A DNA stretch of 64,000 nt from Basidiobolus meristosporus CBS 931.73 (taxonomy: Eukaryota > Basidiobolomycota > Basidiobolomycetes > Basidiobolales > Basidiobolaceae), in contig MCFE01000020.1 of the NCBI GenBank assembly GCA_002104905.1, forward strand, positions 62,001 to 126,000. The letters run 5' to 3'. A program made the translations under genes and the position numbers. Under the pieces are notes generated by a model. That model was not told the origin of the DNA and did no database searches. It was given only the letters and a program-made list of their open reading frames with translations. Shown one piece after another: positions 39,070-50,986 of this stretch (position 1 is its first letter; the number at the start of each line of letters is the position of its first letter).

Positions 39070-40361
39070 CTATAGCGCTTTCTTCGCCAACAATCGAATG
39101 TTGTTAAGAAAGATCTTCACAATGGTCGAGTAGTTATTTGGCTCTCCACGTTCAATTTTCTTGCGTTCGTTCAAAAGAACTGTAGGGTCCGCAAACTCCA
39201 ACTCAAGCTCGTGTTTAAGCTCGGGCGTCCTCTCGGGAGGACGGTACCCATAGAATGATGGCTGTGGTCGAGATTGTTGCTAAGAGATGCCGAGCGGTCA
39301 GACACAATAGGTGATAATATCAATGAGCTGAACGGGTTACCTCATTTCCCTTGACTTGAGTGAGATCAAACTTCCATATCTCATGGCGATATGATAGGCG
39401 ATCCTTGTTACGTTCGAACTGGTGCTTGCCTTCGGGAAGTTTTTCTATAGATTGTTGAGCGTGCTGGCAGAGGAAAAATCAATCCGTTATGCGGGACTCA
39501 CTTGGAATTTCGGCACTAATGGTAATACGGAAGTCTAGTCGGGTATTCGGGGAATGAATGTTCAAGTTTGCTACTCTGGTCTTCTCTACAATCCCATTTG
39601 GAACAACCTAATCATCCAGTTAGCCGATGCATGCATAACCGAGGGAGTTTATATACCTCTCCGGTCTGTTGGTCAGTTGTCACTCGGACTTTAGTACCGT
39701 CGACCTGGTAGAACCTGTCGGTCTCTCGTGTATGCTTGTACTCGATGATCGAACCCTAATCCACTGGTCAATACGAGTCGCGATAGAGAGAATAAAGGGG
39801 CCATACTCGATAATTAGGTGCCTTGGAGTCGCTTACTCGCTTGTTGAGTATGGAGTTGAAATGTCTATGTTGCTCCTAGAATGCAGGACTCGTATCAATG
39901 AAAAGCCTCTACCAATTCTATAGTGGATTTGTCAGCCAACCAATTTCATGTCTGATTCGAAGCGGAACCATTTATCATCTTCCAGAGACAACACTAGAGA
40001 ACCATAAAGATCAGCAAGTTCACTCGCCAACCAACTCAGCCATGAGGGAAACGTCACCTGTCTCGGTTGCAACAGGAAGCTTGATTCGTTGATTAGTTCG
40101 TTTGTCAATCAATACACCCAACTTGGCTTCTATCTATCAGCACAAGAGAAACGTTTAGAAATGCATAGTCTTGGACGTTCCCAAATCAACAAGTACCTCG
40201 ACATAAGGACGATCTAAGTGTTTGTACAGGAAATCGGAAACCACTTTCAGAATGTCATCTAAGGGCTCCATACAGAAGATACTTCTTTCAAGCCGGGCCA
40301 GGTTTAAGCCCGACGATTTTTCTGGCTCTTCTCTGGGCCTCTTCCTACTTGCTTCGTCCAT
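39070..40361 (-). CDS. CET1: mRNA 5'-triphosphatase (capping enzyme beta subunit)
   Basis: Removes the gamma phosphate from nascent pre-mRNA, the first capping step, in the nucleus on RNA polymerase II. Eight exons (40361-40197, 40133-40058, 39993-39941, 39875-39837, 39755-39657, 39607-39502, 39444-39341, 39279-39070) give 283 aa; introns 49-81 nt. It is the fungal metal-dependent tunnel-type (TTM) family: IEAKLG (metal-binding Glu pair), DDKWFRFES, EQHRHFNSILN, IIEYKHTRETDRFY, GTKVRVTTD, RLDFRITISAE, RLSYRHEIWKFDLTQV, and HELELEF near the end. Compact like S. pombe Pct1, lacking a long N-terminal extension. Convergent with RPB1, whose CTD recruits this activity. Confidence 0.95.
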
Positions 40362-42007
40362 TATATATTAACACTTGGTAAGTGTGAAGCTTCCGTTTTT
40401 TTGTGTATATATTGGTTCAACCCTTACAAACATCCTAGGCCCCTTTATCTAAATTCAGAAATTTCTCGTCATGAATGATATCTGATTGCTTAACTAGCAT
40501 ATGCCGTGGGTTGAATCACGTGCCTGCTCACGCTCGATTATTTGATTCACCGCAATCATAACATCCACAGGCCACAGTGATGAGTGAGAACCAGCACAAA
40601 ATTGGGTGATGGAGAATGATCCCGATGACGTGAGCCTCAGCTACATATACAGTTAGTGGGCCAGCACTTCACCTGCCAGACAACAGAGCACTCGGGGCAA
40701 GCGATGAACAGGATTTGACAGACGTTGATGCTCATGTCATCCGGTGGGGAGGACTATTTAGCGCCAAGGAAGCTCCGGAGTATGGATCAGAACCGGATTA
40801 GCTTTGGGTCAATGCTATCACGCGTCAATCGGCCCAACATTGATGTCTTCTGTAGTATTGTCATAGTATCAACTGATCATTTCTCGAGGGCAATGAGTCG
40901 CCTCCTGTGGTGGCCAGCTGCACGGCATGATTCTGGCGTTGGTGCAGGTATAGCATAGCCATGGTCAGTACTAGGTAAAGAGTTGGGATACTTTTTCCCA
41001 TGTCTTGTAAAAATCCAATGATGTTGCGGAGTTCACAGATCATATCGTGGTGTTACTAATATTAGTAACACGGGGTAGCTGCTGGTTGTATGAAACGAAG
41101 AGACTTTCACGACAATCCCATGAAACGGCATATGAATGGCCATGTCGCGCGATCCATAGCCATGGAACGATGGGATGCCAATAGCACCATTCGAAGGTAC
41201 TTCCAGCTAGCCAGATGAGGGTAACCGATTGATTATGGCTGAGACTCCCACTCTGTGAATGGTATTTTGGGGGTGAAGGCAGTAAACCCTAATATTTAGT
41301 TGTCGAAAGAGATCAACAGACAGCCAAGCTGCAGTCAAATTTGCTTCACAGCCTACGAAGTGTGTTTAGGCGATCCTCATATGCATGCACAGAAATGTTA
41401 GCTCATGGTACGATGGTCGTAATGTTGGAACTACTGCTCTGCCATTTCGCTAAATTGATTTCCTACGAAGAAAGCCCCATTGACGAAGGTGATGGGATCG
41501 CTTGACCATCAAATATAACCAACGGATAGCCTGCCCTTGAGCCTAAGCGTATTTCATCCAGCATCAAGAACAACCAAGCATGGACAGATGATCATGTTGG
41601 ATTATGGGGATCCGCAACTCTCACCAAGCTGAAGCAATGTGGACATTAATGCGCCACTTAATCTGCCACTTCAATGGTCCACACTATCATGCTTTACCAA
41701 CAAATATAAGCTAATTACATAAATGATGATTATCCTTCCTAACCAATGGGCGTCCACCTGATATCCGTGAAATAACTCTGCGGATTTTACGGTACAACGC
41801 AAGACCCCAATCCAACCATTTTCTGAACATAATTTATGTGGGGAAAATCGAATAATCACCCCAACACAATTTTTGTTGAATCAACCCAACTTCCCCCGGC
41901 TCTCCGCATCATAAGGGTTTTTTTTTGAAATCATCCCAAGCTTTCGAGTAACCACACTCACCTTTCTTAGCCGTTTCTCGTTCACGCTAGCACCAAACTT
42001 TCAGACC
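40362..42007. other. Long spacer between CET1 and QCR6
   Basis: 1.6 kb holding two divergent promoters. AAACCCTAAT (telobox-like) at about 41285. No gene, tRNA or repeat recognised. T-rich tracts at about 41920 precede QCR6. Confidence 0.35.
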
Positions 42008-42436
42008 ATGTTGTTCAAAGCCCTTGAAGAGCTCTTCCCCACCGTCTTTGCCGAGGAAGAGGAAGTTGAGGAACAACCTGAGGAGGTTGAGGAAGAAGAG
42101 GAAGAGGAGGAAGAGCCAGAGGATACCAAGCCTCAACTTGAAGAAGGTTTAGACACTTTTATCGGATTCTGCTAGGTCGTGCTTTCTCTAACTCGCTTCA
42201 CTTCTATCTATAGAATGTGCTCAATCTTCAAAGTGCGCTGGCTATGGCCATCACCTCGAGGAATGTGCTGCCAGAGTCGCCAATGGTGCCAACGAGAACT
42301 GCGTTGAGGAATTCTTCCATCTGCAACATTGCATTGACGCCTGTGTAAGTACAAGTGTCTCCAACCATGTCTAATCTGGCCATTAACTGAGAACATTGCT
42401 TAGGTTGCTCCCAAGCTTTTCGCCGGCCTCCAATAA
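42008..42436 (+). CDS. QCR6: Cytochrome bc1 complex subunit 6 (acidic hinge protein)
   Basis: Small acidic subunit of mitochondrial respiratory complex III that helps cytochrome c docking. Three exons (42008-42146, 42214-42344, 42404-42436) give 100 aa. The N-terminal half is an extreme acidic run of Glu. The C-terminal half has paired cysteines of the hinge helix hairpin, ECAQSSKCAGYGHHLEECA and FFHLQHCIDAC, and ends APKLFAGLQ. Introns are 67 and 59 nt. Confidence 0.93.
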
Positions 42437-42820
42437 ACTCCAGTTGAACTCATCTCCCTCCCCACCACCCTCCTGTGTTTAATATATACAACCATCATTC
42501 CATCTCATGCCAAAGAAAATCACAATAAATTCAAATATCACTCTCCGTGTTTGACCGGGTGAGGAATCGATGTATACACCATATATCTGATTCAGTCCAA
42601 CTCAATCTCCTCGTATATTATCCAAATCACAAGATCTTGATAAATTTCTTATTTGAATCTAATCATCAACTTCCCTTTGGCTAAGCTTCCTTGACTGGTA
42701 TATTACTCTTCCCTCGCAAAGGCACGAGGTTCTCGTCGCTTGCTCACCTAAACAGTACTTTCTTGAAGTCTTACTTTCATTTCCCTCATATCCCACTTGA
42801 CGTTTGCGAGGTTCCAGGAA
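42437..42820. other. QCR6-SNF4 spacer
   Basis: 384 bases with the QCR6 3' flank and SNF4 promoter. Nothing else recognised. Confidence 0.35.
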
Positions 42821-44306
42821 ATGAATAGCAAAAAATCGTTGGGGATTTTGGAGGGCACAGATCCTAACCATTACCTTACACCGCCGACGTTCTCTCCCCT
42901 TAATTCTGGTGGTATACCTTCCGATCTCCAGAACGCTTCAGTCAAAGGTTCTTTAGATAATAGCCCAGGGAAAGAAGGGGAGTTCGATGACATACAAGTC
43001 CCCAAAATCCTAAGCCAATATTTGAAGCAACAGCTATGTTACGACGTACTCCCTATAAGCTTTAGCGCAATCGTTTTAGATTCCGGTTTGTTGGTGAAAA
43101 AGGCGCTTGCCGCGTTGCTGCAAAACGGTCAGTTCTATTCGCGCTTCTATCTAGCCTACGCTGAGAAGAGCACTGGATCCCCTACTCACCATTCGTCTTC
43201 CCGCAGGCGTTGCCTCAGCTCCTATATGGGACCCGGTGGAACAGAAATTCGCTGGAATGCTGACCGTTGCTGATTTCATCAATCTGATTCAGTATTTCTA
43301 CCAGCATTCCTCATATACCGATGCCTTGGAGGAAATAGAGCAGCTCAAGATTCATGCGTTACGAGGTAGCGCATGTGCACTGTGAATGAAGACCCCGACC
43401 ACACATCTAACTATTTGGTTTTGTCTCGATTCTAGGCATCGAGGAACAGCTGGGGGTTCCTACACCGGCCATTATCTCTGCACATCCATTGGATTCGCTG
43501 TATCATGCCTCCAAGATCATGATCGATGCCAATCTACAACGCTTAGCGCTGGTAGACAAAGACTCGCAGACCGGCCATGACGTGATAATCTCCGTGCTGA
43601 CCCAAAGCCGTATCCTGAAGTTTGTCGCTGCCAATGTAATTATGGAACCTGTACAGCGTTGATTTAGCCATTTATTCTAACTTGGCTATGTCCAGTACAA
43701 AGAGAAAAAACTGTTTTGTCAATCACTGGCCGAGCTCAAGATCGGAACCTATGAGAACCTGGCGACGGCAACCATGTCGACTCCGGTGATTGAAATTATC
43801 AACACTTTTGTTCAGATGGACATCTCTGCCGTGCCCATCGTGGATGAAAATAGTGAGTTAGCCCAATTTGTGTGAGCGTGTCATGTCATTGACTTTTGAC
43901 TTACTGGTTCGGTCATTAGATACTGTTCTCAATGTTTACGAGCACTCGGACGTGATGGTAGGCAATTCCACCCTACTCTCCACTGCCCATCTCAGCTAAC
44001 CACGCACTTAGATCCTCGCTCACGAAGGGGCCTTTTACGATCTTGACATGCCTGCGGAGGAGGCTTTGCTCAGAAGGCCCGAGGTAAGTGCAAGGATTTC
44101 CAGGTCAGCAGTTCGGCTACTCACCGACCCATCGGTAGGATTTCGAAGGGGTCCACACTTGCCGCCTCAACGATACGCTACTCTCGATCTTCGACACGAT
44201 CCGTCAGTCTCGGGTGCGCAGGTTCATCGTGGTGGACTCCGATGACAAATTGCTAGGCATTGTTTCGCTCAGCGATATCCTAAGCTACTTGATTGTATCA
44301 GATTAG
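42821..44306 (+). CDS. SNF4: AMPK/SNF1 gamma subunit
   Basis: Regulatory nucleotide-binding subunit of the SNF1/AMP-activated kinase. Seven exons (42821-43127, 43207-43365, 43436-43635, 43696-43852, 43920-43957, 44012-44083, 44139-44306) give 366 aa. Four CBS repeats are visible: YDVLPISFSAIVLDSGLLV to APIWDPVEQKFAGMLTVADF; PLDSLYHASKIMIDANLQRL; MSTPVIEIINTFVQMDISAV; and DTLLSIFDTIRQSRVRRFIV ending SLSDILSYLI. The N-terminal 65 residues are low complexity. The ATG at 42821 is used because the longer frame starts with TTG. Confidence 0.95.
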
Positions 44307-44627
44307 CCAGGACTTTTATATCTCAAGTTACTTAATTTTTATCGGCCGGCCAGCCAGCCCCGACCGCTCACTTGCAGGCACCACCGCATCAGATGCTTAT
44401 GACTTCCCCCCATTCATTCACTTTGTTTCCACTCTCCTCCTCCATCCAATGGACATTTATAAAAGGAATCCCCATTTTCACGAACGATGATTTCAATGTT
44501 GAAGAAGCCACAGCTGTGTGTGAGGCAGTTGTTTCCTGAATGTGTGGTCATATACAAGTTTTTGGATGCAAGTTTGTTGGGTGATCGAGGTTGATATGTT
44601 GATGGGCTGTGGGAGCGCCAAAATTGC
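44307..44627. other. SNF4-bZIP convergent spacer
   Basis: 321 bases between two stop codons. Nothing recognised. Confidence 0.35.
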
Positions 44628-45619
44628 TCAATTACTCGCATGTGAAAGTATCTCCGCCACCAAGCCCATTGGAACAGTGGCGAGATTTGGCTGGGATGGA
44701 AAGACATTGCCGTGTGGCATTGACACCATCACAGGAGCTTCGCTTGTGTGCATCCCAACACCGTCGGCCTCAAGCGGGAACTGGATGAACTGGCCAGATT
44801 CCCGGACGTACCGGTGCCTAACGTTGCAAACACAGCCCCGGTGCCCAAGTGCCTGACCTTTCAGTTGCAGTAGCTCCTCTTTAAGCTGGCCCACCAATTG
44901 TCGAAGCTCTCTATTTCTGTTGGCAACCATCTGCGATCTTTGCTCCAGCTCCTTGACCCATATCTTCTTTTTCTGTCGACATTTGGATGCTGCAACTCGG
45001 TTGCGCTCGAGGAAACGCCGTCGCTTCTCATCATTTCCCTGGAAGCTTGATTCCTTTCTTTTGTGACTGTCTAATCTCGATTGCCTGTTGTCATCAGAGT
45101 TGCTGCTCTGACCTCGTTTGATGCCCATCTTAAGCGCTTTGCAGGCTGGCTCCAGCCAGTTTGGGTACATCAATTGCTGTAGCGGGTGGGAGAATGGCCG
45201 ACTACCTGTAGACGATTTCCTGATATCCACCGACTGCGATGCTATCGAGAACTGGGAGGCTCTCGAGAGTATTTCGTGGTAGGACAGTGGAAGAGTGGTG
45301 GTGTCAACAGGCGCGATATCAACTACAGCATCTTTACTGCTTGGATTGGCCGTGGATGTGCTGATTGTCCTCTTGCCGCCCAGTGGGGGGAAACTAGCAT
45401 CGAATGGGTTAACTCCGCCCAATGCTGATAAACTAGGAGCTGGCCTATACACAACACAGTCAAGAAGAAGCCGGGCAGGCTTCGGGTCAACCTCAACCTG
45501 AGTCCCTTGACACTCTCAAGATCAACACCTGAATGCTGAGCAATCTGAGGCGAAAGGCGAAGCTTACCTTCAGTGAAACCAGAACGTGAAAAATCAAACT
45601 CAGGCTCGGCTCCGTTCAT
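44628..45619 (-). CDS. ATF/CREB-type bZIP transcription factor
   Basis: Two exons (45619-45568, 45505-44628; intron 62 nt) give 309 aa. The bZIP is central: basic region RRFLERNRVAASKCRQKKK, preceded by DEKR, then a leucine zipper starting WVKELEQRSQMVANRNREL. The basic-region sequence RNRVAASKCRQ is that of the Atf1/ATF2 group, which binds CRE-like TGACGTCA sites and acts in stress responses. The N-terminal part holds VNPFDASF, resembling the conserved N-terminal motif of fungal Aft1 proteins. A C-terminal region after the zipper has several Cys/His (RGCVCNVRHRY). The acceptor was chosen for phase (FTEGTQVEVDP). Confidence 0.9.
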
Positions 45620-46717
45620 TTAGAGTTGCTGTAAACGCCGAGCTGACTGATGCGACGATGTGAGGGAATAGGAGACTCCGGTTGCGTGGAGCGGCTTATA
45701 TACAAACTGAGCCCATATAATCCCTTACCCATGCTGGCCATGTTGTCTACGAACACTTCCTGCACACCAATCAACCTATTCAAGAATAAGACAGCACGAT
45801 ACAATCCAACAAAAACAGAAATTCTCCTCAGATACATGTCGATGTCGAGCCTGGACATTTGAGGTTTAAAGTTGCAAATGATTTCCCGTTGGCATGGCCA
45901 TACATTCGATTTGGCCCTGCTCTGTATGAACCACATTGAACCAGTACCCTCCTAAGATTTCTTCCCCTCGCACCACCCCTAAGCATGACCAACCTTCCTA
46001 AACCCCAGCGCAAGGACCCGGTCATCAAACAATGGCGAGCTGCGATATCATACATCAGTCACTGCACTCTTCAACAATCTGCTAATCTCTGGCGACTATG
46101 GCGAGGAAGGCATTTATTCCAGACCACCGGCGCTTCCTCAAGCAACTGTGATGTAATGCTGCACCAGTTGATCGAAGACCCGACCCACATGTAGTGTGAC
46201 ATCATCCAAGGTGGGATCATATCTGCCACTGCGCCTGCAGCTCTCCAGGAAGACAGAGATCCCGCCCAAATACACACCATAGAACCCTCGGTTGTCAGGC
46301 GATTAAGCACCACCAAATCAAGCGATTACTAGGTGATCCGAACCTAGAGGATCAGCGATTGGAAGCACCAACACAAGCAATACCCTACACGGTTGGCCCA
46401 AACAATGTTCCTAATAGTGTATTAGGCGCCCGGTCACATGCGCACCTCCATGAACGTTTAGCTTCCCATGGAAGAGCGCAGAGCAAACCGAGTTTCGGGT
46501 GTTGGCGGTGACAGACTAGTGTATGAACGCTCAGGGCACTCTAGGTTGATCAGCAGAGTTGGGGATTAGGCAGACATAAGCAAGAATACAAAATATCCAT
46601 GGAACTGGCAATGGTGGAATCAAACATGATTTTATTAGAGAATCAAAGCACTGGTTGCCTTGTGTTCACTTGTATAGTAGGTTTAACGTATTGTTGGTAC
46701 AACGTTGCTCGGCATCC
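45620..46717. other. Spacer between bZIP gene and RPS29
   Basis: 1.1 kb. A 106-codon minus-strand open frame ends exactly at the bZIP start (45616) but looks like 5' leader rather than a gene. No repeat or RNA seen. Confidence 0.35.
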
Positions 46718-46949
46718 TTAACGGTACTTGGCAAAGCCGATATCGCTAGCGTATTGACGGAAGCACTGTCTGCATACGTTCAAACCATACTTGCGGATGA
46801 GACCGGCACGGTGGGTGCAAACACGGCTATCAATTGGAGACGGTCATTTAACCAGCACATATAGGCAAAGACTACGGGATCGCTTACCATTCACGGGAAC
46901 CTTTGCCAAAGTTGCGGGGGCGAGAGAACCAGACAGCTTCGTGGGCCAT
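46718..46949 (-). CDS. RPS29: 40S ribosomal protein S29 (uS14)
   Basis: Two exons (46949-46888, 46826-46718; intron 61 nt) give 56 aa, the normal size. Reads [18 protein letters not shown], then after the intron the zinc motif SRECRVC...NVCRQC (two CxxC pairs), ending DIGFAKYR. Too short and split to be obvious as an ORF. Divergent from RPS5, 442 bases apart. Confidence 0.97.
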
Positions 46950-47391
46950 AATGTATCGATGTGCGATTAAGGACCGTAGAGGAATAGGAAGAGGAGAAAG
47001 ATCGGAGGCCCTCGTGGTAGAGATATCAATCAATTGGATCAACGAAAAAAAACCGCCCAGACCAATCAGATGCCTCGGCCGGCAACCCAAGTCAAAGACT
47101 GGGCATCTCGCCGAAAATTTTCTCAAGTCAATCTTGATCAGCTCCCGCTGATGCTGAGCAAATGCCGAGCAAGCGGGTGTCCAGGGAAAAAAAGAAAAAA
47201 AACGGCCCATCGAGGGGTGGACCCTAAAGTTGGGATTGATGCTAGAAATGTCTAGGTGTGTCATAAAGTGACCCTTCTTTCCCTGTTGGTTCTAACCTTT
47301 CTGTTTTGCTCGGTAAGTGAGGCTATCGATTCGCGTTGCTCCGGTACATCCATCTGACTTGACATTGGTTTCTGTTTAGGTCTGAGGAACC
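46950..47391. promoter_or_regulatory. Divergent RPS29 / RPS5 promoter with 5'UTR intron
   Basis: Contains CCAATCAGA (47061-47069) and ACCCTAAA (47221-47228), the reverse complement of a TTTAGGGT telobox-like element, about 165 bases before RPS5. An intron-like segment 47313-47379 (GTAAGT ... TTTAG, 67 nt) lies just upstream of the RPS5 ATG and is probably a 5'UTR intron. Confidence 0.55.
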
Positions 47392-47991
47392 ATGGCCCTT
47401 CCTGCTGAAATTATCGGAGATGCCCAAGGCATCAAGCTTTTCAACAAGTGGTCTTACGAAGATCTCGAGATCAAGGATATCTCCTTGACCGACTACCTTC
47501 AAGTCCGTGCCCCTGTCTACTTGCCCCACACCGCCGGTAGATATGCCACCAAGAAGTTCAGAAAGGCTCAGTGCCCCATTGTCGAGCGTTTGACCAACTC
47601 TCTTATGATGCACGGTCGTAACAACGGCAAGAAGCTTATGGCTGTTCGCATCGTCAAGCACGCCTTCGAGATCATCAACCTTCTCACTGACCAAAACCCC
47701 ATTCAAGTCCTCATCGATGCCATCATCAACTCTGGCCCCCGTGAAGACTCTACCCGTATTGGTAGCTCCGGCACCGTCCGTAGACAGGCCGTTGATGTTT
47801 CTCCTTTGAGAAGAGTCAACCAAGCTATCCACCTTTTGACCACTGGTACTCGTGAGTCTGCCTTCAGAAATGTCAAGACCATTGCTGAATGCCTGGCTGA
47901 TGAGCTCATCAATGCCGCCAAGGGTTCTTCCAACTCCTATGCTATCAAGAAGAAGGACGAATTGGAGCGCGTTGCCAAGTCCAACCGTTAA
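47392..47991 (+). CDS. RPS5: 40S ribosomal protein S5 (uS7)
   Basis: Uninterrupted 199-aa frame. uS7 family features: [50 protein letters not shown], and the highly conserved [20 protein letters not shown]; ends [13 protein letters not shown]. Codon use is strongly biased (AAG, GTC/ATC, CGT), as expected for a highly expressed gene. Binds the 3' domain of 18S rRNA at the 40S head. Confidence 0.98.
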   Translation: MALPAEIIGDAQGIKLFNKWSYEDLEIKDISLTDYLQVRAPVYLPHTAGRYATKKFRKAQCPIVERLTNSLMMHGRNNGKKLMAVRIVKHAFEIINLLTDQNPIQVLIDAIINSGPREDSTRIGSSGTVRRQAVDVSPLRRVNQAIHLLTTGTRESAFRNVKTIAECLADELINAAKGSSNSYAIKKKDELERVAKSNR

Positions 47992-48560
47992 TTCTATCCA
48001 TTTATTTCAGGTTTATTGGCTTCATCCACTTCGCTGTACAAAGATACAGAAAGAAATAAAGTACACCAGCATTCCTGTGCCTTCGCACTTGATCCATCGG
48101 TAATCGGTTCCTGCACGTATCACGCATCCCGTCAAGGGATTCGTCAGTGCGCATCCATAATCGTGAGTCTCCCAATTGTGGAATTAATGTGCCCATATGG
48201 ATACAGACCCCTCTAGACCCGGTCCGAGCCTGATGGGTGCGCGGGTTCGACAGTTCCCGTCTCCAATTTAGGTTTGGTGTTCTACACCTTATTGTCGGTA
48301 GTAGGTATACCCACGGTCAGTAAAATAATGCTGCAGCATTCATTGCAGGAAAGACAACGGCATTTCTGATATTTTTGGCATCACTTGGAGTCGGCTGGGT
48401 AATTATTAACCAGATCCCTCAATCCTTATTTTCGCTTCCCACTTGAATTATCGCGAAAACGTCCCTTGAAGCACTCTTTCCCAATATCATATCCCACTGT
48501 TACACCACCTCATACACACAATACCTACCAAAGGGCGCCACACGTTCTTTAGAGTCCGCT
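47992..48560. other. RPS5 to PAS-gene spacer
   Basis: 569 bases. A T-loop-like GGGTTCGACAG at about 48243 does not build into a tRNA. Nothing else recognised. Confidence 0.35.
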
Positions 48561-49579
48561 ATGATAGAACCCAACTTCATGCTCTTTTTGGAGTACGCAC
48601 CTGATGCGACCGTTCTCTATGTTTCGGCTAATATAGCGGAAGTACTGGGCTTTAAGCCTGATGAGGTGATCGGGCTCAAGTGGGACTTCCTTTACCATCC
48701 TGATGATAAAGAGGGGGTGAAGACCGTCTACCACGCTGCACTCAAGGAAGATAAGCTTTTCTCGGTCATACTATGCAGAGCACGACACAAGGAAGGATTC
48801 TACGTTTACGTAGAAGTGATAGGGGTGATATGCCACGACATGATTGTGGTGTTTTACTCCTTGATAACTGGGCCGCCCCGGTTCAAATGTCAACTGATAC
48901 GTAAGTGCTCTGGTTGCAGGATTCCCGACAGCCACCACTGAACTGACTTTGCCCTTCCATTTCTAGCATATCAGCGAGTTGCCCTGGTAGAGAGAACCAG
49001 AGTGCTTGATCAGGGTTTGGAGACAATGGTATGAATGTTTCGCAGTTGCTATCTCATTGTGGCTGCTCTCTTACGATACCCGTGCTGTAGGACTCATTCA
49101 ACAGGCCGATATCGCTGATTAAATACCCCAATGTAGACGCAGCCTTTAGAAACTTGACTCCCGAGCCAAGGGTATGTCTGGTCATCAACCGATTTACCCT
49201 GCGCCATGCCATTCTGTTTGCGTCGAACGCCTCCGAGAGTCTCCTGGGCATAATGCCGGAAGAGATGATCGGCGTACCGCTCCTCTCCTACATCCTTCCG
49301 GAGGATATGTGCACAGTGGACCATGCATTTTTCACGATAAAATCACACGAGTCGATGACATCCTTTCCTGTTGTCTTTCTCTCCCCCAGATACGGAGAAC
49401 TCAATCTGCATGCAGTGGCCATATCCTGCAGCGATGGGATCATCCTGCTGCTTCGACCCGACAACAATCGATATACGGTGAATGAGGAGGTCTTCATCTC
49501 GGGTCGATATACACGCTCCACCCCGAGACGACACCCCCCGCTGCTGCGATCGGAACCGCACTTCGAGACAATCTCTTAG
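48561..49579 (+). CDS. Twin PAS-domain protein
   Basis: Three exons (48561-48900, 48967-49028, 49091-49579; introns 66 and 62 nt) give 296 aa. The first PAS fold starts at once: EYAPDATVLYVSANIAEVLG, GLKWDFLYHPDDKEGVK, then DMIVVFYSLI. A second PAS-like domain follows: TLRHAILFASNASESLLG, IGVPLLSYILPEDMC. There is no kinase, GATA zinc finger, bHLH or LOV cysteine motif (GxNCRFLQ). The C-terminal tail is Arg/Pro-rich. The closest shape is the PAS-B/PAS-C part of fungal White-collar-type or other sensory regulators. Likely a protein-interaction or ligand-sensing module; function unknown. Confidence 0.75.
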
Positions 49580-50030
49580 CAGCGCATCCCCCACTCTAAA
49601 CGCATACCATGGGAGTTGTAAATACCTACTGATGACTAGCACTGCTGTTCCCAACTTATAGGTATTTCCACTGCAGTGGTGCCGGTTTCCTTCGGTCGAT
49701 CTTATCCCTCATCCGACTAATTCTTCACCACCACCCACACGAATCTTGTTCCTGTAATATATTTAGTGCGTCTAGCGTCTAGCGTATACATCCACATCTG
49801 TATCACAAATAAATAGAAAGTGCACCAGATCGCCCCATTCGTGGGGGCCTTTGGATATCCGAATCGTTTCCATCGGCACGACTGAGCTTTCCTAATACGC
49901 ACCTATCGGATGGCGCTGATCCATTGGTCGGTTCGATCGAGGGGAATCGGTTGTTTTTGGTATGCATCAAAAGCGAGTGGAAAGAGGTGGTGGAGCCTCC
50001 TTTTGCATCCTTTCTTAGGCAATCTTCGAA
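49580..50030. other. PAS gene to RPL43 spacer
   Basis: 451 bases with the RPL43 promoter. Nothing else recognised. Confidence 0.35.
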
Positions 50031-50475
50031 ATGGTTAGTACATCCATCAACAGCGCATCCGTTAGACCCGAGCGGGGCGGGGAAGCGGCGGCCGGAGTAG
50101 TTCCACGCAGAGTCTAACCATCGCCTTTTTCTAGGCTAAACGTACTAAAAAGGTTGGAGTCGTTGGTAAATACGGTACCCGTTACGGTGCCTCTCTTCGT
50201 AAGCAAGTCAAGAAGATGGAAATTACCCAGCACGCCAAGTACACCTGCACATTCTGTGGCAAGGTAAGGGCCCGCCGGCTTCGTGGGGCATGTTGAATCC
50301 CTGTTAATGACGATTGCTGGACATCTAGGACGCCGTCAAACGCCAATCCGTTGGTATTTGGGAATGCCGTGGCTGCCGCAAGGTAATGGCCGGAGGCGCT
50401 TGGACCGTATCCACCACCGCCGCCGCCACTGTGCGCAGTACCGTCCGTCGTCTTCGTGAGTTGATGGAGTCTTAA
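50031..50475 (+). CDS. RPL43: 60S ribosomal protein L43 (eL43)
   Basis: Three exons: the ATG alone (50031-50033), then 50135-50263 and 50329-50475; 92 aa. Reads [20 protein letters not shown], and the zinc motif CTFCGK ... CRGC is split by the second intron; ends RRLRELMES. The first intron (101 nt) starts directly after the start codon, a placement common in ribosomal-protein genes of fungi. No snoRNA boxes seen in either intron. Confidence 0.97.
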
Positions 50476-50986
50476 ATCTTTACGAATACGAAGTGTACGT
50501 TTATTCTCCGAGTTAAATAAATACATTTGCTATTGCAGCTCTCGCGCAATGCTGGCTCATGACATTCGATGCTGTCCCGCCTAGCACCAGTGATGCTCGA
50601 TGGCACTTTGTCACCAGCGCAAACCTGATCAAACACTGTTTCTGTGCTATTCGGCACAACAACAATTTTACTGCCCCATCAGGATGGCGAGTGATTGTTG
50701 AGCAGCGATGCTGGATCCGATTATCCCAGCCACCTGCCAACCCGAATAACCATCCCATATTAGCCAGAAACCACCATTTGATTGCTCGAATTATTCAACG
50801 AAATAAATCGCTACTCCCAATCATGGAGAGTGGAATTTTTTTCGCGACTTTTTTTTTCTTCATCGTCGCAGTTTTTTTTTTCTCCTACTAACCTATCTTC
50901 AAGGCCCTTGTGGCTCGAGGCAGCCTTTGACTTCCCCGTACGGTGTTTGTTTCTCAATACACTTTTGATAGTCAGCTTCTTTTAAT
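50476..50986. other. RPL43-NOP58 spacer
   Basis: 511 bases with long T tracts (about 50847-50885) near the NOP58 5' side. No gene recognised. Confidence 0.35.

Noticed and set aside
45616-45936. 106-codon minus-strand frame ending at the bZIP start
   Set aside because: No domain or coding bias, and it ends overlapping the bZIP ATG; most likely leader sequence.
48200-48290. tRNA-like GGGTTCGACAG loop
   Set aside because: No matching acceptor, D or anticodon arms can be folded around it.
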